Notes under the pieces: model-generated
The model's input: only the letters and a program-made list of their open reading frames with translations
Told to the model about the DNA's origin: nothing
Database searches by the model: none
Position numbers and translations under genes: made by a program
Assembly (NCBI GenBank): GCA_013001485.1
Contig: JABDMN010000357.1
Coordinates: 1 to 5,817, forward strand
DNA: 5,817 nucleotides
Direction of reading: 5' to 3'
From: Acidimicrobiia bacterium
GTDB lineage: Bacteria > Actinomycetota > Acidimicrobiia > Spongiisociales > UBA5794
Shown: positions 1 through 4,791 of the stretch, piece after piece
Numbering within the stretch: position 1 is the first letter of the stretch
Layout: each line of letters opens with the position of its first letter

Positions 1-236
1 CCGACCTGCGGGCCCACGTCAACGTCATCGCCCTCAATCCGACACCGCTGTCGTCCGACCTCCCTCCGTCAGCCGACCGCGTGGCGGTGTTCATGGACGA
101 GCTCCGCATCGAGGGAGTCAATGCGACGCTGCGAGACACTCGTGGACAGGAAATCGACGCAGCCTGCGGGCAGCTCCGGCTGCACTCCGAAGGCACCCCG
201 ATCCACATCGACAGGGCCGCGCTCGAGGCTCGGTAG
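1..236 (+). CDS. rlmN: RlmN, dual-specificity 23S rRNA/tRNA adenine-C2 methyltransferase (3' end only)
   Basis: The frame gac (3-5) to TAG (234-236) gives the last 77 residues of a protein whose 5' part lies outside the window. Two RlmN signatures are visible: HVNVIALNPTP near residue 5, and RDTRGQEIDAACGQL at residues 44-58. Cys55 of the fragment (codon 165-167), in the AACGQL motif, matches the conserved C-terminal cysteine that is transiently methylated and attacks the RNA adenine in this radical-SAM family. RlmN methylates C2 of A2503 in 23S rRNA and A37 in some tRNAs, in the cytoplasm. The radical-SAM CxxxCxxC cluster would lie upstream and cannot be checked. The tail after GQL is about 19 residues, as is usual. 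The Cfr resistance homologue shares the cysteine, but the housekeeping context favours RlmN. Confidence 0.9.
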   Translation, partial: DLRAHVNVIALNPTPLSSDLPPSADRVAVFMDELRIEGVNATLRDTRGQEIDAACGQLRLHSEGTPIHIDRAALEAR

Positions 237-239
237 CCT
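234..239 (+). promoter_or_regulatory. Candidate -10 element (TAGCCT) ahead of the peroxiredoxin gene
   Basis: TAGCCT fits the actinobacterial TAnnnT -10 pattern and lies 31 nt before the ATG at 265, which would leave a short leader containing the GGAG site. A TCGACA at 208-213 resembles TTGACA, but the 20-nt spacer is too long for a standard promoter. The hexamer includes the rlmN stop codon TAG, so coincidence is a real possibility. The main support is that two other gaps in the window have similar hexamers at nearly the same distance. Confidence 0.3.
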
Positions 240-264
240 CTGCAAACCACAACCGGAGAACCAA

Positions 265-726
265 ATGAAACTCGAAACTGGCGCAGAAGCGCCCTACTTC
301 AGCGCCACAGACGACGAAGGCACGACAGTCACGCTCGATGACTACGCCGGCCACCCGCTGGTCCTGTTCTTCTATCCCAAGGCGTTCACCCCCGGGTGCA
401 CCGCCGAGTCCTGTGACTTCCGCGACCGCCACGACACGTTCTACAAGGCCGGGTACGAGATTCTCGGGGTCTCCCCCGACGCGCCAGAGAAGCTCGCCGA
501 GTTCCGCGCCGAGTACGAGCTCCCGTTCAGCCTCCTGTCCGACCCCGACCATGTGATGGCCGATGCATACGGCGCCTGGGGAATCAAGAAGAACTACGGC
601 AAGGAATACGAGGGCCTCATCCGCTCGACGATTGTTCTCGACGCTGGTGGCACCGTCGAGCAGGCCTGGTACAACGTGCGGGCCAAGGGGCATGCCGAGC
701 GGGTGGCCAAGGAGCTGACCGAGTGA
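265..726 (+). CDS. bcp: Bcp/PrxQ-type thiol peroxidase (peroxiredoxin)
   Basis: This 153-residue protein belongs to the AhpC/TSA family, Bcp/PrxQ subgroup, and has the usual length. These cytoplasmic enzymes reduce hydrogen peroxide and organic hydroperoxides and are generally recycled by thioredoxin. The peroxidatic Cys45 sits in TPGCT (residues 42-46). Cys50, five residues later in ESCDF, is the likely resolving cysteine, the atypical 2-Cys arrangement of this subgroup. Arg120 in IRSTIVLD matches the conserved active-site arginine. The stretch FFYPKAF before the motif is the expected strand and loop. The ATG at 265 was chosen because GGAG at 255-258 lies 6 nt upstream and because homologues start just before the G-x-x-A-P-x-F strand; the frame stays open further upstream, but that part overlaps rlmN. 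The stop overlaps the GTG start of the next gene, so the two are probably translationally coupled. Family assignment is very secure; the in vivo substrate is unknown. Confidence 0.95.
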   Translation: MKLETGAEAPYFSATDDEGTTVTLDDYAGHPLVLFFYPKAFTPGCTAESCDFRDRHDTFYKAGYEILGVSPDAPEKLAEFRAEYELPFSLLSDPDHVMADAYGAWGIKKNYGKEYEGLIRSTIVLDAGGTVEQAWYNVRAKGHAERVAKELTE

Positions 727-1367
727 GGCGAGGACTCGCCGTGGCCGGGTTGGTGGCGACATCCCTATGGATCCCGGCCGCTGCCGCCGCTGACATCGTG
801 TCTGTGTCTCCTGCACAGGCGAAGACCAATGAGCCAGTGACGATCGCCGTCGAGTCCGTCGAAGGTGACTCATGCCTGACCTTCGAGCCCGAGGCGCTCG
901 AATACACCACGAGTGACGGCCCCCAGCCGTGTGGCACCGGTTCGTGGTCTGTGACCGTCGTCGTCAGCTCGATACCTGAGAGCGGCACCATGGCCATCAT
1001 CGAGGTGGTCGGCGGAGACGAGGTCAACCGCATCGAGATCGGTGTCGTCGAAGGGTCCGGAACGACGACCACCACGACTGAGGCCACCACCACAAGCGAT
1101 GCAACGACAACGACCGAGGCCACAACCGACACGGCAACGTCCGCGACGACCACCACCGTGGCCGAGACCACGACGACCGCAGCCACCACAACCACCACCG
1201 AAGCGCCGACCACCAGCACGACGGTGACGGCTGCCCAGACGACGACAACAACGACGCCGCCAGAGGGTCGCGACTTCCCTGGTGGTCCCCTCATCCCCGC
1301 GGCGCTCGTCGTGGTCGGCGTCGGCCTCATGATCTGGGGCGGCGTGTTCCGCGTGTTTCGCCGCTGA
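723..1367 (+). CDS. Secreted, membrane-anchored protein with Thr-rich stalk (function unknown)
   Basis: I do not recognise this 214-residue protein. Residues 1-23 look like a signal peptide: MRR, a hydrophobic core, then an alanine run with likely cleavage at AAA|D. Residues 24-113 form a small extracytoplasmic domain with alternating hydrophobic residues, probably beta-rich, and only two cysteines (Cys51, Cys70), which could form a disulfide. Residues 114-178 are a low-complexity stalk with 41 threonines in 65 positions, broken by A, E, S and D. Residues about 190-207 are hydrophobic and the chain ends in FRVFRR, consistent with one membrane anchor and a cytoplasmic basic tail. There is no LPxTG motif. 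The GTG start at 723 overlaps the peroxiredoxin stop (GTGA), with AAGGAG at 709-714 giving an 8-nt spacing; no better start is seen. The head is therefore held away from the membrane on a stalk that may be O-glycosylated. Its ligand or partner is unknown. Confidence 0.8.
   Translation: MRRGLAVAGLVATSLWIPAAAAADIVSVSPAQAKTNEPVTIAVESVEGDSCLTFEPEALEYTTSDGPQPCGTGSWSVTVVVSSIPESGTMAIIEVVGGDEVNRIEIGVVEGSGTTTTTTEATTTSDATTTTEATTDTATSATTTTVAETTTTAATTTTTEAPTTSTTVTAAQTTTTTTPPEGRDFPGGPLIPAALVVVGVGLMIWGGVFRVFRR
1062..1256 (+). repeat. Low-complexity Thr-codon tract (ACC/ACG/ACA/ACT)
   Basis: This stretch encodes the Thr-rich stalk of the 723-1367 gene. It is irregular rather than a clean tandem repeat: all four threonine codons are mixed, with GAG, GCC and GCG codons interspersed. 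Selection on the protein therefore seems more likely than recent DNA slippage. On the reverse strand it reads as a poly-Val frame, which is an artefact. Confidence 0.85.
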
Positions 1368-1398
1368 CGGTCGGGACTATTCCGGGACCTGCCCCGGT

Positions 1399-1404
1399 TA
1401 GCCT
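1399..1404 (+). promoter_or_regulatory. Candidate -10 element (TAGCCT) ahead of the tal-pgi-HAD operon
   Basis: TAGCCT lies in the 64-nt gap between the Thr-stalk gene and tal, 33 nt before the tal ATG, and fits the TAnnnT -10 pattern. No convincing -35 is visible at 16-19 nt upstream; GGGACT at 1373-1378 is a weak match with a 20-nt spacer. It is the same hexamer as at 234-239. It would make tal the first gene of its own transcript. Confidence 0.35.
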
Positions 1405-1420
1405 CGGTCGAGACGCCACC

Positions 1421-1427
1421 GGAAGGA
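1421..1427 (+). promoter_or_regulatory. Ribosome binding site of tal (GGAAGGA)
   Basis: GGAAGGA precedes the ATG at 1432 by 4 nt and a second in-frame ATG at 1438 by 10 nt. Both starts are possible and differ by only two residues (MS before MLRDL). The upstream ATG is used here; the choice does not affect any functional residue. Confidence 0.6.
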
Positions 1428-1431
1428 CCCA

Positions 1432-2526
1432 ATGAGCATGCTTCGCGACCTCGCCGACGTCGGTCAGTCGGTCTGGCTGGACTACATCCGCCGCCAGATC
1501 CTCGACAACGGTGAGCTGGACTCGATGATCTCTGACGGCTTGCGGGGCCTCACCTCGAATCCGACGATCTTCCATCAGGCCATCGCCGGGTCCGACGATT
1601 ACGACTCAGCCATTTCGTCCTACCTCATCGAACATCCCGACGCCCCGGTCGAGGAGGTCTACGAGCACCTCGCCATTGCAGACATCCGGCGGGCCGCTGA
1701 TGCGTTCGCCGACGTGTATCGCGACACCGACGGACTCGACGGGTACGTGTCGCTCGAAGTCTCTCCCCATCTCGCCCACGACACCGAGACGACGCTCTCG
1801 GAGGCGAGGCGTCTCTGGAACCTCGTGGATCGGCCCAACCTCATGATCAAGGTGCCGGCGACTCCCGCCGGGATCCCTGCGATCACCGAACTCATCGGAT
1901 CGGGCATCAACGTCAATGCCACGTTGATGTTCTCGATGGACCACTACGAAGCCGTCGCTCAGGCCTACCTAGATGGTTTGGCCAACGCCCCCGATCCGCG
2001 TCGGGTGGCGTCGGTTGCATCGTTCTTCGTCTCTCGCGTCGATGCGAAGATCGATGCACTGCTGGAGAAGATCGGAACAGACGAGGCCATGGCGCTGCGC
2101 GGAACTGTGGCAGTCGCCAACTCTCGGTCGGTGTACCACCGGTACCTGCAGATCTTCGAAGGCGACGACTTCGCCGGGCTTCGCGAAGCTGGAGGCAGGC
2201 CGCAACGGGTGCTGTGGGCATCGACGTCGACGAAGAACCCGGAGTACAACGATCTGCTCTACGTCGAGCCGCTCATCGGCGCCGACACGGTGAACACGCT
2301 CCCTCCCGCCACGCTCGAGGCGCTGCAAGACCATGGGACGGTGACCGCCGGTGCCGTACTCGACGACCCGGACGGAGTCTTCGAGACCATCGACATGCTG
2401 ACTGACGTCGGGGTTGACCTCGACCAGGCAACCGAGGAGCTGCAGGTGGAGGGCGTCGGCAAGTTCTCAACATCGTTCGACGAGTTGATGTCGGCGCTGG
2501 CGTCGGAGATCGAGCGCCTGCGATGA
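1432..2526 (+). CDS. tal: Transaldolase
   Basis: This 364-residue cytoplasmic enzyme of the non-oxidative pentose phosphate pathway moves a dihydroxyacetone unit between sedoheptulose 7-phosphate and glyceraldehyde 3-phosphate, giving erythrose 4-phosphate and fructose 6-phosphate. Family motifs run in order: GQSVWLDYIRR at 11-21, GLTSNPTIF at 39-47, EVSPHLAHDT at 109-118, LMIKVPAT at 137-144 with the Schiff-base lysine at Lys140, INVNATLMFS at 159-168, VASFFVSRVD at 195-204, and WASTSTKNP at 262-270 followed by a YVEPLIG segment. Length and motifs match the long actinobacterial/cyanobacterial transaldolase type, not the shorter E. coli TalB form. The last four bases (ATGA) overlap the pgi start, so the two proteins are made from one message and are probably translationally coupled. 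All expected catalytic elements are present and nothing suggests decay. Confidence 0.96.
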   Translation: MSMLRDLADVGQSVWLDYIRRQILDNGELDSMISDGLRGLTSNPTIFHQAIAGSDDYDSAISSYLIEHPDAPVEEVYEHLAIADIRRAADAFADVYRDTDGLDGYVSLEVSPHLAHDTETTLSEARRLWNLVDRPNLMIKVPATPAGIPAITELIGSGINVNATLMFSMDHYEAVAQAYLDGLANAPDPRRVASVASFFVSRVDAKIDALLEKIGTDEAMALRGTVAVANSRSVYHRYLQIFEGDDFAGLREAGGRPQRVLWASTSTKNPEYNDLLYVEPLIGADTVNTLPPATLEALQDHGTVTAGAVLDDPDGVFETIDMLTDVGVDLDQATEELQVEGVGKFSTSFDELMSALASEIERLR

Positions 2527-4124
2527 CGTCCACCGAGTACGCGCTCGGCGGACACGCCGACGCAGCCGAGCAGCGGATCTCGGACCTGGCTGCAGCTGGC
2601 ACGGCGAGCAGGATCTGGGACCGGGACCACACGGTTTGGGCCGCCGAGCCGCTTCCCGAGCTGACCGATCGCCTCGGCTGGCTCGAGCTGCCTTACGGGC
2701 TCGACGACCGCATCCCAGACCTCATCGAGTTCGCCGCGGAGGCGTCGGCGTTCCGTCATGTCGTGCTGTTGGGGATGGGCGGATCGTCGTTGGCCCCCGA
2801 GGTGTTCGCCACCACGTTCGGCACCGGCTCCCCCGAGCTGATCGTTCTCGACTCCACCCACCCCGAGGCGATCCGGGCGGTGGTCGGCCGCATCGAGCCG
2901 CTGAAGACGCTGTTCCTCATCGCCTCGAAGTCGGGTTCCACGGTCGAAACCATGTCCCTCGCCTCGTACTTCTTCGAGAAGGTGTCCGGCTCCACCGACG
3001 AGCCCGGTCAGCACTTCGTGGCTCTCACCGATCCCGACAGCGATCTGGAGCGGCTCGCGTTCGAGAACCAGTACCGCAACACCTTCTTCACGCCAGCCGA
3101 CGTCGGTGGCCGGTATTCAGCCCTCACCGACTTCGGGATGGTGCCGGCTGCCGTCGTCGGGGCACCGATTGCGGCGTTGGCAGTGAGTGCGCAAGCCATT
3201 GCCGACGCCTGCAAGCAAGACACCACGGACAACCCTGGTCTGCGTCTGGGAGCGACTCTGGGCGTTTTGGCTCTCGCCGGCCGTGACAAGGTCACATTGC
3301 TGACATCGCCCGGCCTTTCTGCCGTCCCGGCATGGATCGAGCAGCTCATCGCCGAGTCGACGGGAAAGGGAGGGGTCGGCATCGTGCCGATTGCCGATGA
3401 GCCCGCCCGCAGCGACCACGGCGACGACCGAGTTTTCGTGTCCTACGCCCTGGCCAACGAAGGCCACTCCCCGACCCTCGACGCCCTCCAGGCCGCCGGC
3501 CATCCCGTGATCAGGTTCACACTCGACGGTGGTACCGAGCTGGCCGCCGAGATGTACCGACTGGAGTTCGCCACAGCGGTTGCCGGAGCCGTCCTCGGCA
3601 TCAACCCGTTCGACCAGCCCGACGTCCAGGCGGCGAAGACTCTTGCCAAGCAAGCAATGGAAGGCGGGGCGCTCGACCCGGCCACCGAGACCGCCGCCGG
3701 TGACGACAACCTGGGAGAGGCCATTACCGGCATCGTGGAGTCGGTTCAGCCCGGGGACTACCTGGGCATCCAGGCATATCTGCCGAACTCGGAAACGACC
3801 ACCGAGGCACTCCAGACCATCCGGATGCAGGTCGGGCGGCGGGCCGGTGTCGCCACGACCCTCGGGTACGGGCCACGGTTCCTCCACTCGACCGGTCAAC
3901 TCCACAAGGGGGGCCCACCTAGCGGCTGCTTCATCCAGATCGTCGACGAACCGCTTCTGGACATCGACATCCCGGGAAGCACCCACGGTTTTCGGGACTT
4001 GATCTCGGCTCAGGCCCTCGGCGACTACCACGCCATGACGCAGGCCGGGCGCCGGGTGCTGCGCATCAACCTGGGTGGCAAGCTCGGGAACCTCGCCCGT
4101 GTCCTCCTGGGCTCTCGTGGCTGA
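2523..4124 (+). CDS. pgi: Glucose-6-phosphate isomerase (of the type found fused to transaldolase)
   Basis: This 533-residue cytoplasmic enzyme interconverts glucose 6-phosphate and fructose 6-phosphate. Two SIS-type sugar-phosphate-binding lobes are visible. The first has GMGGSSLAPE at 84-93 and the phosphate-binding loop SKSGSTVETM at 135-144. Next come VGGRYSALTDFG at 194-205 and ESTGKGG at 278-284, where Glu278 lies in the conserved E-S-x-G-K block. The second half has NPFDQPDV at 361-368 and HSTGQLHKGG at 455-464, with His455 and His461. These motifs resemble the C-terminal half of bifunctional transaldolase/Pgi proteins more than E. coli Pgi. Here the two parts are separate: the ATG at 2523 overlaps the tal TGA by four bases, and the first about 35 residues look like a linker-like N-terminus. 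Fructose 6-phosphate, a transaldolase product, is its substrate, which explains the pairing. The 3' end overlaps the HAD gene. Confidence 0.94.
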   Translation: MTSTEYALGGHADAAEQRISDLAAAGTASRIWDRDHTVWAAEPLPELTDRLGWLELPYGLDDRIPDLIEFAAEASAFRHVVLLGMGGSSLAPEVFATTFGTGSPELIVLDSTHPEAIRAVVGRIEPLKTLFLIASKSGSTVETMSLASYFFEKVSGSTDEPGQHFVALTDPDSDLERLAFENQYRNTFFTPADVGGRYSALTDFGMVPAAVVGAPIAALAVSAQAIADACKQDTTDNPGLRLGATLGVLALAGRDKVTLLTSPGLSAVPAWIEQLIAESTGKGGVGIVPIADEPARSDHGDDRVFVSYALANEGHSPTLDALQAAGHPVIRFTLDGGTELAAEMYRLEFATAVAGAVLGINPFDQPDVQAAKTLAKQAMEGGALDPATETAAGDDNLGEAITGIVESVQPGDYLGIQAYLPNSETTTEALQTIRMQVGRRAGVATTLGYGPRFLHSTGQLHKGGPPSGCFIQIVDEPLLDIDIPGSTHGFRDLISAQALGDYHAMTQAGRRVLRINLGGKLGNLARVLLGSRG

Positions 4125-4728
4125 CGTCAGCACCCTGTTCTTCGACATCGGCGGCGTATTGCTGACCAACGGTTGGGACCGCCACTCCCGACGAGCCGCC
4201 ATCGACGAGTTGGGCCTCGATTGGGAGGAATTTCAGGATCGGCACGATTTCGTCGCCGACGCGTTTGAGACCGACGCCATCGACCTCGACACATACCTGG
4301 AACGAACGGTCTTCTACCGGTCACGGCCTTTCACCCAGGACGAGATGGTGGATTGCATGTACCGCCAGTCGAAGCGTCTCGGCGACACCCTCGACTTCGT
4401 CCACGAGCTGGCGCGTTCTGGCGAGTACGTGCTGGCGACGCTGAACAACGAGTCACGAGCCATCAACGAGCACCGGATCGACGAGTTCGGTCTGCGTGAC
4501 ATCTTCAGCGTGTTCGTCAGCTCGTGCTACGTCGGAGCGAAGAAGCCCGACGAGGAGATCTATCGCCTCGCCCTGGACCTCACTCAGAAGACGGCCACGG
4601 AGTGTGTCTTCATCGACGACCGAGCCCTCAACCTCGAGTGCGCGACCTCGACCGGGATGCGCACCATCCACTTCGAGAGCGCCGAGCAACTCGAAGCAGA
4701 CCTGGCCGCGGTGGGCGTCACCCGCTGA
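4117..4728 (+). CDS. HAD-superfamily hydrolase (haloacid dehalogenase-like phosphatase, FDIGGVLL type)
   Basis: This 203-residue cytoplasmic protein has the HAD fold. Motif I is FFDIGGVLL, with the nucleophile Asp10; the second position of the usual DxD is Gly12, as in many FDIGGVL/YihX-like members. Residues about 18-90 form the small alpha-helical cap of HAD subfamily I. Motif II lies at LATLNNES (106-113). Motif III is Lys143 in KKPDEEIY. Motif IV is IDDRALN, with Asp167, Asp168 and Asn172. The start is uncertain: GTG 4117 places the catalytic strand near the N-terminus as in homologues and overlaps pgi by 8 nt, but GTG 4099 and GTG 4075 are in frame and the ribosome site is weak in each case. 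The operon context suggests a phosphorylated sugar or a damaged metabolite as substrate. This is inference, since HAD substrates cannot be predicted from motifs. Confidence 0.88.
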   Translation: MADVSTLFFDIGGVLLTNGWDRHSRRAAIDELGLDWEEFQDRHDFVADAFETDAIDLDTYLERTVFYRSRPFTQDEMVDCMYRQSKRLGDTLDFVHELARSGEYVLATLNNESRAINEHRIDEFGLRDIFSVFVSSCYVGAKKPDEEIYRLALDLTQKTATECVFIDDRALNLECATSTGMRTIHFESAEQLEADLAAVGVTR

Positions 4729-4757
4729 TCGCCCAGCGAACACTGAGAGTGATTGGC

Positions 4758-4763
4758 TACGCT
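4758..4763 (+). promoter_or_regulatory. Candidate -10 element (TACGCT) ahead of the SGNH hydrolase gene
   Basis: TACGCT lies in the 63-nt gap after the HAD gene, 34 nt before the ATG at 4792, and fits TAnnnT. No clear -35 is visible (AGCGAA at 4735-4740 is at the right distance but does not match). The change from cytoplasmic enzymes to an exported protein, plus this gap, suggests a new transcription unit. Confidence 0.35.
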
Positions 4764-4777
4764 CTCGGGACCGAGCG

Positions 4778-4783
4778 AAGGGG
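4778..4783 (+). promoter_or_regulatory. Ribosome binding site of the SGNH hydrolase (AAGGGG)
   Basis: AAGGGG ends 8 nt before the ATG at 4792 and decides that start. The ATG is followed directly by a well-formed signal peptide. No alternative start upstream is plausible. Confidence 0.65.
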
Positions 4784-4791
4784 TTCATTCG

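Noticed and set aside
121..264. N-terminal extension of the peroxiredoxin by 48 residues
   Set aside because: The frame is open, but it overlaps rlmN, lacks family similarity, and the ATG at 265 has a good GGAG site 6 nt upstream.
118..873. Minus-strand frame of 251 codons opposite rlmN, the peroxiredoxin and the stalk gene
   Set aside because: It spans three well-supported + strand genes and their junctions, and the Arg-rich composition is typical of a shadow frame.
1278..1367. Sortase sorting signal at the C-terminus of the Thr-stalk protein
   Set aside because: The end has a hydrophobic segment and basic tail, but no LPxTG or close variant before it (the sequence is GRDFPGGPLIP). A simple membrane anchor fits better.
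1382..1397. Small hairpin CCGGG-ACCTGC-CCCGG as a terminator after the stalk gene
   Set aside because: The stem has only 5 bp and no T-run follows; it lies directly against the candidate -10 element. Too weak to call.
617..1432. Long minus-strand frame (271 codons) with poly-Val runs resembling membrane segments
   Set aside because: It is the reverse complement of the Thr-codon tract: GGT/CGT/TGT reads as GTC/GTG-type Val codons in one frame. It lies wholly opposite real genes, with no start context or recognisable domain.
3117..4202. Minus-strand frame of 361 codons opposite pgi
   Set aside because: High-GC coding DNA often leaves antisense frames open. The translation has no recognisable motif and the + strand pgi explains the region completely.
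4761..4776. Hairpin GCTC...GAGC between the HAD and SGNH genes as a terminator or operator
   Set aside because: The stem is only 4 bp, without a T-run, in the likely leader of the SGNH gene. Expected by chance in GC-rich DNA.
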